Origin: a virus
Direction: 5' to 3' (one strand)
Virus record (IMG/VR): IMGVR_UViG_3300037189_012887
Coordinates: 1-64,000 of that record
Length of the DNA: 64,000 bases
The notes beneath the pieces are model-generated. The model did not search any database, was not told the DNA's origin, and was given only the letters and a program-made list of their open reading frames with translations. The translations under genes were made by a program, and so were the position numbers. Below, in pieces: positions 7,690 to 15,578 of the stretch (its first letter is position 1; every line of letters begins with the position of its first letter).

Positions 7690-8300
7690 TTAATACGTCT
7701 GCCTTTAACAAACCCATTGTCTAGATATTCTTTTAATTCTTCGTTCTTTATCTTTTTGGAATTTGAACCGTCTGTAACCCAACACGTTCCATATTGAGAA
7801 TTTTTACTTCCAGAATGTGCTTCACTCATTCTCTTTTTTACATCATCAGTATGTTTCATACCAGTTGTATCTGGAATGAAAGTATATGTACCGTTTTTCC
7901 AATGTTGTTTTGCTGAAACTCTTTTCTCTTCTATCCATTCTGTTGTGACGTAAGAAGTATCTGTTTTTGAATAGTCACGCTTGTCAGCTATTTTTTGATT
8001 ATGTTCATGATGGTTTCTGGTACGATTTATATAGCTAAATCCTACTCGACCTCCTTCACAAAGATTATACGTTTCTTCAGAAATGACGACTAGTTCTTTT
8101 TCTGCATTATTCATATCTTCTTCATTATCAAAGATATGAAGTATTTCTTTTTTGAAGTTCTCAATCCCATACTTCTTGATAGCTATTTTTAAGAGTTTAC
8201 CAGAACCCATATATCCATCATTTAAGTCTTTAGTCTGATGTTTTCCAATATAGTATTTTCTATTGACTAAATTGGTGATTTTATATATGAGATATTTCAT
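7680..8300 (-). CDS. GIY-YIG homing endonuclease (Seg-like)
   Basis: A 206-residue free-standing nuclease. The N-terminal catalytic module shows YLIYKITN...KYYIGKHQT (residues 3-22), the GSGKLL...AIKKYGIENFKKEIL block and the glutamate in NAEKELV (about 68). The C-terminal part has NUMOD-like DNA-binding repeats (KHTDDVKKRMSEAHSG). The gene is far more AT-rich than its surroundings, a sign of recent arrival. Its stop lies inside tRNA-Leu(GAG). Expression appears gated by a hairpin and late promoter (see 8303-8355), as for T4 I-TevI. Confidence 0.93.
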   Translation of the reverse strand: MKYLIYKITNLVNRKYYIGKHQTKDLNDGYMGSGKLLKIAIKKYGIENFKKEILHIFDNEEDMNNAEKELVVISEETYNLCEGGRVGFSYINRTRNHHEHNQKIADKRDYSKTDTSYVTTEWIEEKRVSAKQHWKNGTYTFIPDTTGMKHTDDVKKRMSEAHSGSKNSQYGTCWVTDGSNSKKIKNEELKEYLDNGFVKGRRIKRP

Positions 8301-8302
8301 AA

Positions 8303-8355
8303 GAAAGACTCTGCTGCAATAGGGTTTACGAACTATTTATACAGCAGAGTCTTTC
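8303..8355 (-). promoter_or_regulatory. late promoter inside an RNA hairpin controlling the homing endonuclease
   Basis: A perfect 14-bp inverted repeat (8303-8316 and 8342-8355) flanks a consensus late -10 TATAAATA (8334-8341, minus strand). A read-through transcript would fold and hide the region just before the ATG at 8300. A late transcript starting near 8327 loses one arm and leaves the start open. Confidence 0.8.
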
Positions 8356-8567
8356 AATGTGGAGGATAGCGGAATCGAACCGCTGAGTCCTGCGTGCAAG
8401 GCAGGCATGTTCCCACTAGCATCAATCCCCCGTGAGTAGTACTTATTGTAGAAGAATAGCTCCGCCATGTCTGACGGGTACTCTTGAAACTTCTTTCTCT
8501 CAAGCTTAGGCAGCCTGTCAAACCATTCCCAGAACTTTGCTTTGAAGTCAGGGTTATCGAAGTCCAT
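8337..8567 (-). CDS. small hypothetical protein reading into tRNA-Ala
   Basis: A 76-residue frame. Residues 1-47 look like a real acidic/aromatic phage protein (KFWEWFDRLPKLERKKFQEY). From about residue 48 the frame is the tRNA-Ala gene read as protein, and its stop lies in the late promoter of the homing endonuclease. The start lies 14 bases inside the upstream gene and has no clear ribosome site, so coupling is likely. The original 3' end was probably lost when the tRNA/endonuclease cassette arrived. Confidence 0.6.
   Translation of the reverse strand: MDFDNPDFKAKFWEWFDRLPKLERKKFQEYPSDMAELFFYNKYYSRGIDASGNMPALHAGLSGSIPLSSTLKDSAV
8360..8431 (-). tRNA. tRNA-Ala(TGC)
   Basis: Acceptor GGGGGAT/ATCCTCC (one G-T pair), anticodon stem CCTGC/GCAGG with loop CTTGCAC (TGC). 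A73 is present but CCA is not encoded, and the D arm is irregular. Confidence 0.8.
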
Positions 8568-9027
8568 CGTTTGACCAGTACGATACGTAGTCGCTGCAGA
8601 CGCCGTAGCAGCGCTGAGTAGCCTGTACCATGTTGTCGAGACCGAACGTGTGCTCGGGCAGGACCGCTATGCTGTTCTTGGTTAGGATCAGCTTAGGGTT
8701 AGGGTAGGTCCAGATGAACGTCTCCTCGATCAGCGTGCAGTCGTCGTCCTGATGAAAGAACATGTGAGGCTCTAGCGGTAGGTAGTCGATGGCCCAGTCG
8801 AGAGACTCGACGGTCTTGCAGTGTACCCAAAACTTCTCGTTATTGAGGAAGTCTAGGTCTACCTCGTACTGTGGTTCCCAGTGACCGAGAAACGGCTTGC
8901 CATCCTTGACGTGAAGGTCGATCTCGACGTCGTAGCCCCAGTCCAGTGCTCGCTGGATCTGGTCGGGATGGTTCTCTAACAAAATGTCTGGACCGTTGAA
9001 GAGTCCTCTGTGTGCGATTAGCTTCAT
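8554..9027 (-). CDS. glycerophosphodiester phosphodiesterase-like protein
   Basis: A 157-residue protein. The start shows LIAHRG (residues 3-8), then LLENHPDQIQRALDWGYDVEIDLH (about 16-40), matching the HRG...PENT...DxxEID/DVH active-site layout of GDPD enzymes, which use a metal and two histidines. It is shorter than full bacterial enzymes. It may act on lipid- or teichoic-like glycerol phosphates on the surface. Start at 9027 is set by a GGAG site and an ATGA overlap with the upstream FkbM gene. Confidence 0.78.
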   Translation of the reverse strand: MKLIAHRGLFNGPDILLENHPDQIQRALDWGYDVEIDLHVKDGKPFLGHWEPQYEVDLDFLNNEKFWVHCKTVESLDWAIDYLPLEPHMFFHQDDDCTLIEETFIWTYPNPKLILTKNSIAVLPEHTFGLDNMVQATQRCYGVCSDYVSYWSNDGLR

Positions 9028-9626
9028 TGCGGTCTCCGAAACTTGATGTTGGCTTCTGTCTTGAACTCTGGATGGTCGTACTCTACGTCGTAGACGAAGC
9101 CCATCTCGGTCAGCCACTTAGAGACGCTGTCATATGAGTTATCAACGCCTTTGTAGAGCGGTACGTTGTAGGATACCTCTACCTGTCCTGCCTGCACGAT
9201 GTCTATGTATCTTCCGAGGCTCTTGAGAACGTTGAAGTCGCTGCCCTGTGCGTCGACGTGCAGGTAGTCAATGTTGGTGATGCCGTGCATCTCGATGAAG
9301 TTGTCGAGACGGATAGTCATGACCGACTGCTTGCCAGTAAAGTGGAAGTCAAACCCGTTCCACCTCTCCTTCACTCCGTCGGTGAACTCGTTGAGCGAGC
9401 TGCATCCCCAGTCCTGCCATCCAGCGACGTTGAAGGTAGTAAACCTGTTCTCGACGTCTACCGCGAGCGGGACGATCTTTACTCGCTCGTCCCAGCCGAA
9501 CTTCTCGTTGAGGGTCTTTACCAGCTCGATCGTAGGCTCAAATCCGTAAAGCACCATGTCTGACTGTGTAAGGTATCCAGGAGTGTCGGTACCTTGGTTC
9601 ATTCCAACTTCAAATACAGTTCTCAT
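9024..9626 (-). CDS. FkbM-family SAM-dependent methyltransferase
   Basis: A 200-residue methyltransferase. It has VFEVGMNQGTDT as the SAM-binding motif I (about residues 4-15), the acidic YGFEP strand end (about 27), and IDYLHVDAQGSD as the catalytic DxQG-type motif (about 119-130), all typical of FkbM enzymes that methylate sugar hydroxyls. It lies between sugar-related genes and is coupled to the GDPD-like gene. Confidence 0.88.
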   Translation of the reverse strand: MRTVFEVGMNQGTDTPGYLTQSDMVLYGFEPTIELVKTLNEKFGWDERVKIVPLAVDVENRFTTFNVAGWQDWGCSSLNEFTDGVKERWNGFDFHFTGKQSVMTIRLDNFIEMHGITNIDYLHVDAQGSDFNVLKSLGRYIDIVQAGQVEVSYNVPLYKGVDNSYDSVSKWLTEMGFVYDVEYDHPEFKTEANIKFRRPQ

Positions 9627-9634
9627 AGCTTCTC

Positions 9635-10324
9635 TCAGTAATATTGTTTCTTGTCGTCCCTGCGAAGGACGTAGTCGACGAGCTTCTCCTGCACTATGTC
9701 GAGACCGAGATGCTTCATTGAGTTGAGGAGCAGTCGGTGAGGAGGTGTCTCGTGGCTGTCGTCATACTTAGGCGAATAGAACTCGTCCATTATGAACTCA
9801 GACATGCCGACGATGTTGTCGCGACTCGACATGAAGATCCAGTCGTTGGGGTACGTGTTAGCCGAGTCGATCGTCACTGAGCTCGGGTTGACCATGATCG
9901 GCGTGGTCGAGTAGACCAAGTCACACCTCGACTTGATGACGAAGTCGTACCTGAACCCCTGAAGCTTCTCGTGTGCCTCCATGAGCTGGACAGCCTGACG
10001 GAACTTTAGGTACTGATAGTAGGTGCTCTCGTGATCGCGATGACGAGGGTCGACGTTGTCGGGTACCTTGTAGTTCTCTGAGTTGTCGTCGATCAGGACA
10101 CCCTGAAGGTCTATTCCCGAGAACAGATCATAGATGCGGTCGCTGTCTAGTATCTCGTCGTCTTGGTATCCGAACTTACCCTGTATGTGTGGGTGGTAGT
10201 TGTATCGTCTGTTGTAAGTAGATAGGAATACGTCGGGCTTGAGGTGGGAAAACATTCCAAGAAAGCTGTCTTTGGTCTGGTCCCATGTTCGGACGTTTCC
10301 TGACAATAAGATAGCCGTCCTCAT
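9635..10324 (-). CDS. putative glycosyltransferase-like protein
   Basis: A 229-residue protein opening with AILLSGNVRTW and then PDVFLSTYN (about residue 27), and with YDFVIKSRCDLVY near residue 115, where a DxxY/DxD-type acidic pair follows a strand. This layout is shared by a family of uncharacterised bacterial and phage sugar transferases. The start at 10324 overlaps the upstream stop by ATGA; a longer frame would read through the HAD-nucleotidyltransferase gene. Confidence 0.7.
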   Translation of the reverse strand: MRTAILLSGNVRTWDQTKDSFLGMFSHLKPDVFLSTYNRRYNYHPHIQGKFGYQDDEILDSDRIYDLFSGIDLQGVLIDDNSENYKVPDNVDPRHRDHESTYYQYLKFRQAVQLMEAHEKLQGFRYDFVIKSRCDLVYSTTPIMVNPSSVTIDSANTYPNDWIFMSSRDNIVGMSEFIMDEFYSPKYDDSHETPPHRLLLNSMKHLGLDIVQEKLVDYVLRRDDKKQYY

Positions 10325-11694
10325 TTGTGGTGCTCCAGGAAGTAGCCGAGGTCTTCGGGAGTGCCGATGCCCCACATCTTCTTTACTTCCTTGATGCGGA
10401 CTCGCTTGCCGTCCTGAATAGCCTCGTTGAACACTGGACAGACGTAGAACTCGTTGTTGACTCGGATGTCCTTGGCTATCATCTGCTCTGCGTACTTGAC
10501 GTAGTCGGATCCCTTGTTCCAGTAGTACACGCCTACGGTCGCGTGGTCTGAGATGACTTTCTTCTCAGCTACCTCAGAGACGAACCCGTTCTCATCTAGG
10601 CTGGCATACGACCACTTGGGATGGGTAGACTTGAAGGTCAAGATACCGGCGTCGATATTGTCGGCACCGAAGGCGTACATCGCCTCGTTAGAGTCCCACT
10701 CGATGAACTGGTCGCTGTTGGCGATGACTAGGTGCTCGTCGTTGTCGATGAACTCTTTGGCGAGGAGAGTAGTACAAGCTGCACCCTCGGTCAACCCGTC
10801 GACCTGAACGATCTTGCAGTTGGGAGCGATGAGTCCGAGTACGTACTTGAGGTTGTACTTCTCGTAGTGCTCTCGCTGGACGATGAAGACGTAGTTGGCC
10901 TGCATGTTCAGGTTGTCGACGACCACTTGGATCATCGGCTTGCCGTGCACCTCGATGAGCGGCTTGGGGAACGTGTAGCCGGCAGCTGCGAACCTAGAAC
11001 CCGCACCGGCCATCGGGATGAGCACGTTGAGCTTTGAATCGCGCCACGGCACTTTGACTTCAGTAAATTCACTCTCGAGTTCGTTCATCTTGTTAATCAC
11101 CTTCTCTACGCTGAGATCATATGAGTCTTCTACGGGAAGCAAGTGACCGCCGGAGTCGAGAGCGCCCCTGCGACCGATGTGAGAGTCCTCGACGATGAGG
11201 GTGTTCTTCGGCAGGGCGTTCAGCGCTATCATGCAGCGCCAGTACATCTCGGGGAACGGCTTGGCATACTTGACGTCCTCGTTACTCATTATATAGTCAA
11301 CCATCGGGAGGACGCCGATCGCGTTGAGTGCGATGCGGATGGTCTCACGGATAGAGTTGCTGGCTACCGCTACCTTCCACCCACGCCCCTTTGCGGTGGT
11401 GATGATGGACTGAGCGGCGTAGTTGGGACCGAGTCTAGACAGGTGGTAGAACGTAGCCTCCTGCTTCTTCTTCCAGATCTGGTCGAAGTACCTGCGGTCG
11501 AGACCCTTCCTAGTCGAGAGCATCTCTAGCTTCTTGGTAGTGTTTAGTCCGTCGTACGTGCTGAGGTGTTCGTCCCTCGATATGACGTACTCTTCTCCGA
11601 CTTCCCTGAGTGCGTCGTTGAGCGCTTCAAAGTGGATGTCGCGTGACTCGATGAGCGTCCCATCGAGGTCCAGTATTAGCAGCTTATTTGTCAT
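10321..11694 (-). CDS. HAD phosphatase-sugar nucleotidyltransferase fusion
   Basis: A 457-residue two-domain enzyme. Residues 1-210 are a HAD phosphatase: DLDGTL motif I (9-14), VASNS motif II (about 111), and the K...IVEDSHIG motif III/IV (about 145-175). Residues 222-457 are a nucleotidyltransferase: LIPMAGAGSRFAAAGY...PKPLIEV (about 226-248) is the nucleotide-binding signature, with IANSDQF as the metal site (about 330). Such fusions make NDP-activated sugars or alditols for surface polysaccharide. Coupled to both neighbours by overlaps. Confidence 0.92.
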   Translation of the reverse strand: MTNKLLILDLDGTLIESRDIHFEALNDALREVGEEYVISRDEHLSTYDGLNTTKKLEMLSTRKGLDRRYFDQIWKKKQEATFYHLSRLGPNYAAQSIITTAKGRGWKVAVASNSIRETIRIALNAIGVLPMVDYIMSNEDVKYAKPFPEMYWRCMIALNALPKNTLIVEDSHIGRRGALDSGGHLLPVEDSYDLSVEKVINKMNELESEFTEVKVPWRDSKLNVLIPMAGAGSRFAAAGYTFPKPLIEVHGKPMIQVVVDNLNMQANYVFIVQREHYEKYNLKYVLGLIAPNCKIVQVDGLTEGAACTTLLAKEFIDNDEHLVIANSDQFIEWDSNEAMYAFGADNIDAGILTFKSTHPKWSYASLDENGFVSEVAEKKVISDHATVGVYYWNKGSDYVKYAEQMIAKDIRVNNEFYVCPVFNEAIQDGKRVRIKEVKKMWGIGTPEDLGYFLEHHK

Positions 11695-12652
11695 CTATCA
11701 ACCTCATAATATCGTCCACAGTGTTACTTATAAGGTGGTTCTCCATGGCGTATCGCTTGCGAGGTATCAGGACGTCGTAGTTCTTTGGTGTCCTGTAGTC
11801 GCGCATGAACTGCAGCAGCTGTTGGTCTTCCTTGTAGGTGAAGCCGTAGTCACGCATGAGTCGAGCGCCCGCGTTGTACCTAGCGGCCCAAGGTGTTAAG
11901 TTGACCATCGCTTCGAGCAGTACTAGACCAAACCCTTCCTTGAAGGAGTGCATGACGTATAGGTCGGCTTCCTTCAGTGCGTTGAGTACGTCTTGGCGGT
12001 CGTCGAGTATTAGGTTCTTGACGTACCTAGAGTCTTGTGGTATCAGGCTCGGGTCGAGTGAGTAGCCGGTGGTTACCATGGTGACGTCGGTGCGACCTAG
12101 CTGGTTGAACAGGTCGACAAGCTCCTTCATGGCCTTGTTCTGCCAGTATCCACCGCACGACAGGAACATGTACTCCGTGTCGATGCCGAACTTCTTCTTG
12201 AAGCCGTCGACACCGATTGCTTTCTTCATGTCGATGCCGTGACGGACCTGCACGCCCCTGCCTTGACAGTTGACGTCGGCCCATTCCCAGTCCTCCTCGG
12301 TAGAGCATCCCACGAACGCGACGTTCTTAGAGGCGCGCTTGTACAGGTCGCTGTTGGAAGGTAAGATGAGCATGAACAGGATAGGGGAAGGGATGTGCTG
12401 TGCCTGTCTGAGGACGAAGTCCTGTACTCCGACGTCCCCGCCGTGTACGATGATCAGGTCGAACGGAGTACCCAAGATGCTTGAGTCGCTCGTCACGTTG
12501 ACGCCGTTGATGTTGTTGCCCTTGTGGGTACCAGTAAAGACCCAGACCTCGTGGCCTCTCTTTACTGATTCCTCGGCCATGTCCCTGACGTAGTTCTCAG
12601 AGCCTCCGGGAAATGGTGCGTAGCGGTGTACTACGTACAGTAGTCTCTTCAT
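11684..12652 (-). CDS. glycosyltransferase, GT4-like (GT-B fold)
   Basis: A 322-residue enzyme. The N-terminus HRYAPFPGGSENYV is the usual acceptor-side opening of GT4 enzymes, and HSFKEGFGLVLLEAMVNLTPWAA (about residue 235 on) is the donor-binding EX7E-type block. The start at 12652 has GGAG 8 bases upstream; a longer frame from 12715 only reads the tRNA-Gly gene. Probably transfers a sugar to a host or phage surface glycan. Confidence 0.9.
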   Translation of the reverse strand: MKRLLYVVHRYAPFPGGSENYVRDMAEESVKRGHEVWVFTGTHKGNNINGVNVTSDSSILGTPFDLIIVHGGDVGVQDFVLRQAQHIPSPILFMLILPSNSDLYKRASKNVAFVGCSTEEDWEWADVNCQGRGVQVRHGIDMKKAIGVDGFKKKFGIDTEYMFLSCGGYWQNKAMKELVDLFNQLGRTDVTMVTTGYSLDPSLIPQDSRYVKNLILDDRQDVLNALKEADLYVMHSFKEGFGLVLLEAMVNLTPWAARYNAGARLMRDYGFTYKEDQQLLQFMRDYRTPKNYDVLIPRKRYAMENHLISNTVDDIMRLIDDK

Positions 12653-12670
12653 GACAAACACTCCAAAGAT

Positions 12671-12745
12671 TGGAGCGGACGATGGGATTCGAACCCACGA
12701 CATTTTGCTTGGCAAGCAAAAACTCTACCCCTGAGTTACGTCCGC
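12671..12745 (-). tRNA. tRNA-Gly(GCC)
   Basis: Acceptor GCGGACG/CGTCCGC, loop TTGCCAA (GCC), U73 and encoded CCA. Confidence 0.94.
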
Positions 12746-12783
12746 ATTAAACATATATATCTATAGAGAACAGGAGGATAATT

Positions 12784-13275
12784 ATGTCTCTAGTATGGAT
12801 GAATACCGCAAAGAGCTTGGTAGGTACCAAGGAGTTTCCAGGAAACGCAAACAACCCTGAGATCATTCATTGGGCAAAGATGGTCGGAGGCTTCGCTTCC
12901 AAGTACTATACTGCCGACTCGATCCCATGGTGTGGACTGTTCGTCGCTCACTGTCTTGAGGCTGCCGATGCGTCGGTACCGAGCAACCCTCTCAGCGCAC
13001 TAGCCTATGCTGACTGGGGAACTCGCCTTAACGAGCCGTCGTTCGGCGCCGTCATGGTGTTCAAGAGATCTGGTGGTGGGCACGTAGGGTTCTACGTCGG
13101 TGAAGACGATGAGTCCTACCACATACTCGGTGGTAACCAGAGCGACATGGTCGACGTTACTCGTGTCGGTAAAGAGAGGCTTCATGCGATTCGTTGGCCG
13201 AGCGAAGTCGAGCTAGTCCACACTGGCCCGATAGTAGAGGAATACGCAGGACCCCTCTCGGTCAACGAACAGTAA
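12784..13275 (+). CDS. endolysin-like TIGR02594/NlpC-P60-type peptidase
   Basis: A 163-residue protein of the TIGR02594 family of phage cell-wall peptidases. The catalytic cysteine is in IPWCGLFVAHCL (about residue 50), the histidine in GGGHVGFYVG (about 98), and LGGNQSDMV is the usual polar third site (about 114). It has no signal peptide, so it would need a holin. AGGAGG lies 6 bases before the ATG. It is the only plus-strand gene in this part of the minus-strand late region. Confidence 0.9.
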   Translation: MSLVWMNTAKSLVGTKEFPGNANNPEIIHWAKMVGGFASKYYTADSIPWCGLFVAHCLEAADASVPSNPLSALAYADWGTRLNEPSFGAVMVFKRSGGGHVGFYVGEDDESYHILGGNQSDMVDVTRVGKERLHAIRWPSEVELVHTGPIVEEYAGPLSVNEQ

Positions 13276-13276
13276 C

Positions 13277-13351
13277 TGGAGCGGGCGAAGGGGATCGAAC
13301 CCTCGACAGTCAGTTTGGAAAACTGAAGCTCTACCACTGAGCTACACCCGC
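13277..13351 (-). tRNA. tRNA-Gly(TCC)
   Basis: Acceptor GCGGGTG/CGCCCGC, anticodon stem TCAGT/ACTGA with loop TTTCCAA (TCC), encoded CCA. Confidence 0.94.
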
Positions 13352-13361
13352 AAAACTTTAC

Positions 13362-14138
13362 TTACTCTTGTGAATCAACAGTATAGTGGTGCACCCTGTA
13401 ATGCTCACCGTTATCATCGTGATGGTGAGTCGTATGACTATACGTGAGCTTAGTTCCAGCAGGTATAATCGTCTCGTGTTCTCCTTGGTACAGGGAACGG
13501 TTACCTACGTGAAAAGCTTTGTCTTTCGGCTTTAAGTGTACGTGCATTATATCGTATCCACGACTCTGTATTCCCTTTCGCTTTGCAAAATTTCTTGCAA
13601 TGTCTACGTCGTGAGAAGTAGATATGTGTGATGGGGAATAGAGAATCTTTGATTCTTTGGCAGCTTTTTCGCCGACAAAGCGCATTCCAGAATAGACGTG
13701 GGCTTCTCTGCCCATGGGTGTAGATGCAAGACCCGATATTCTTTTATGAATAGCTGCGTCATGTGTGCTTAAACCAGAAGTCGCGGGTAGCCCTTGCTCA
13801 TGATTTGATATAAGAGTTGTGTTTATTCTTGCAGAAGCGTTAGCATTACCATTTCTATTGTATGCGCTGTACTTATGTATGGCATTCTGGTCTTTTTTTT
13901 CCAGTTCACCATGAGACGCGTGAATCTCATCAGACTTCTTCATGAAGTGATCTAGACGACTACCTTCGACGCTCTGTCCAGGAAGAGTATGAAGATGAGA
14001 CGTCTCTGGTCTCGCATCTTCTTTTATTCCGGATCTTTTATCTTTCTTATGAACGATAGATATCGGCTTACTTGGAACTACATGACCATTATGATCTATG
14101 AAATAACCTTTGTCTATGTAGTTCTTAAACGTCAACAT
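13362..14138 (-). CDS. RSE-type ADP-ribosyltransferase with capsid-targeting-like N-terminus
   Basis: A 258-residue protein. The C-terminal half fits arginine-type ADP-ribosyltransferases: arginine in VYSGMRF (R153), the STS strand in HISTSHDVDIARNFA (173-175), and the catalytic ExE pair in YQGEHETIIPAG (E220, E222). The first residues (MLTFKNYIDKG) resemble five other proteins here and the T4 capsid-targeting sequence, so it may be a packaged Alt-like enzyme that modifies host proteins at infection. A late-type promoter lies 33 bases upstream. It lacks the usual acidic residue at the predicted prohead cleavage point. Confidence 0.87.
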   Translation of the reverse strand: MLTFKNYIDKGYFIDHNGHVVPSKPISIVHKKDKRSGIKEDARPETSHLHTLPGQSVEGSRLDHFMKKSDEIHASHGELEKKDQNAIHKYSAYNRNGNANASARINTTLISNHEQGLPATSGLSTHDAAIHKRISGLASTPMGREAHVYSGMRFVGEKAAKESKILYSPSHISTSHDVDIARNFAKRKGIQSRGYDIMHVHLKPKDKAFHVGNRSLYQGEHETIIPAGTKLTYSHTTHHHDDNGEHYRVHHYTVDSQE

Positions 14139-14170
14139 TATGTTCTACTCCTTATGGCTCAAGCTTAAAA

Positions 14171-14178
14171 TATTTATT
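14171..14178 (-). promoter_or_regulatory. late promoter, AATAAATA
   Basis: Near-consensus late element within a short palindrome (AGCTTAA / TTAAGCT), 33 bases upstream of the ADP-ribosyltransferase gene. It overlaps the stop of the upstream gene. Confidence 0.55.
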
Positions 14179-14647
14179 AAGCTACCATGTATTCCTTGAG
14201 CCTGTCAGCCGCATACGAAGCGGCGAAGGCGTTAGGCTTTACCATGGGAACCACGTTGCACATACCCCTGATGTACCCTACGGCCTCGTTGATTACGCAC
14301 GATGAGCCGTGGTGTTCGTCAGGGTTGATGTCGAGATGGACCTCGACGTATCGATCTTCAAGTACCTCGCCGAGTCTCAGGTAGAGCTCAGCGATCTTGT
14401 AGACCTCGTTCATGAGACGCAGCCTAGGCTTACCCTTGACGGTGTCGTAGTCGCGCTCGCGCTGGATCTCACCGAATATCTTGCATCCCCTCTTGCCGTC
14501 CATGTGTACCACTACGACTAACGTGTAGTCGGCGTGCCATTGACCCTTGATGGGAAATCTCTCGGAGTCGCAGCCGATGTAGATCTTCGTCTCCGGTCCG
14601 AGAGTTTCAAGGAACTCCTTTACTTCGTTGACGTCGATCTTCTTCAT
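14177..14647 (-). CDS. RNase H-like fold protein, YkuK/DUF458 family
   Basis: A 156-residue protein. IYIGCDS (about residues 22-28) gives the first acidic residue, FGEIQRERDYD the next, and VEVHLDINPDEHHGSSCVINEAVGYIRG (about 101-128) the third, followed by KPNAFAASYAAD. This order is that of the DUF458 RNase H-like family, whose members lack a settled activity. AGGAGG precedes the ATG. Confidence 0.88.
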   Translation of the reverse strand: MKKIDVNEVKEFLETLGPETKIYIGCDSERFPIKGQWHADYTLVVVVHMDGKRGCKIFGEIQRERDYDTVKGKPRLRLMNEVYKIAELYLRLGEVLEDRYVEVHLDINPDEHHGSSCVINEAVGYIRGMCNVVPMVKPNAFAASYAADRLKEYMVA

Positions 14648-14668
14648 CAGTGCCTCCTGTCTTATATA

Positions 14669-14745
14669 TGGAGGACACGAGAGGACTCAAACCCCTAACC
14701 TCCGCGTTCGTAGCGCGGCGCTCTGTTCAGTTGAGCTACGTGTCC
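14669..14745 (-). tRNA. tRNA-Arg(ACG)
   Basis: Acceptor GGACACG/CGTGTCC, anticodon stem CCGCG/CGCGG with loop CTACGAA (ACG), encoded CCA. Confidence 0.93.
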
Positions 14746-14749
14746 GTTA

Positions 14750-14825
14750 TGGTGCTTGGAGACGGGATCGAACCGCCCACACTCGGTTCTTCAGACCGAT
14801 GCTCTACCAACTGAGCTACTCAAGC
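14750..14825 (-). tRNA. tRNA-Phe(GAA)
   Basis: Anticodon stem TCGGT/ACCGA with loop CTGAAGA (GAA), A73 and CCA; one acceptor mismatch. It directly abuts the stop of the upstream coding gene. Confidence 0.9.
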
Positions 14826-15482
14826 TTATCTCTTCATTAGTTCCTCTACAAAGTCTAGCAATAGACCGTGGTTCTTCTTCTCTATGTCTCCGTTCCATAC
14901 CTTCTTCATCCAGCTGTACTCGGTGTACCAGTGCTTCTGAGCTTCAGGGTGGGAACCTATGAGACCTATCCTGTCTTGATAGCCGGCCATCACGTCACCG
15001 TTTCCATATCTAGCGACCACGTCGAACCGGCCGCTGCCGACGATGCTGCAGCCGTCGTACCAGAACATCTTCTCTTTCTCGTCTTTCCACGTGACTTCTA
15101 GATGCTTGGCGTGCGGCCTTCTCGTATCCGTCTTAGGACGTGCAAGGTACTGTACGCAGTCGCGATTGTCTAAGATGTCTAGGTATTCTTTTCCAGCCCA
15201 GTAGGCGCCCATGCATATGCCGAGATAGCGACCTCCTCTGTTTAAGATGAAGTCTCTTATCACGGGTATATGCCACCTCATGATCATGCTAAACTTAGAT
15301 GCGTCGCCTAGACCTCCAGGAACCGCTATCATCTCGACGTCGTCGAACCAGTCATCATAGAGAATATCTTGTCTAGTAAAGATCTTAAACTGGTAGTACG
15401 GTTGAAGCACGTTCAGTATGCCGTTGACGCCGTGGATCGAGCAGTATGGATGGTCTATGAATAGCGCGATCTTCTTGTTCAT
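14826..15482 (-). CDS. class I glutamine amidotransferase-like protein, BPL_N family
   Basis: A 218-residue protein with a GATase1-like fold. GGRYLGICMGAYWAG (about residues 83-97) carries the nucleophile-elbow cysteine, and GSHPEAQKHW (about 175-184) supplies the late histidine. This pairing is that of the biotin-protein-ligase N-terminal (BPL_N) family, whose substrate is unknown. Its stop codon directly touches tRNA-Phe. Confidence 0.84.
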   Translation of the reverse strand: MNKKIALFIDHPYCSIHGVNGILNVLQPYYQFKIFTRQDILYDDWFDDVEMIAVPGGLGDASKFSMIMRWHIPVIRDFILNRGGRYLGICMGAYWAGKEYLDILDNRDCVQYLARPKTDTRRPHAKHLEVTWKDEKEKMFWYDGCSIVGSGRFDVVARYGNGDVMAGYQDRIGLIGSHPEAQKHWYTEYSWMKKVWNGDIEKKNHGLLLDFVEELMKR

Positions 15483-15503
15483 ATAGTTCTCTGTTTAAGA
15501 TGC

Positions 15504-15578
15504 TGGCACCGGTCCTCAGAATCGAACTGAGTTCTCAAGGTTTTGGAGACCTGCGGATTACCACTTTCCCTGACCGAT
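15504..15578 (-). tRNA. tRNA-Trp(CCA)
   Basis: Acceptor ATCGGTC/GACCGGT, loop CTCCAAA (CCA anticodon), G73 and encoded CCA. Confidence 0.92.

Noticed and set aside
10553-11529. Long plus-strand frames opposite the HAD-nucleotidyltransferase gene
   Set aside because: Antisense of a well-motifed enzyme; Val/Asp/Glu-biased composition is typical of complement-strand translation.
12652-12715. Upstream extension of the GT4 gene
   Set aside because: The extra residues are tRNA-Gly read as protein; a good ribosome site precedes the internal ATG.
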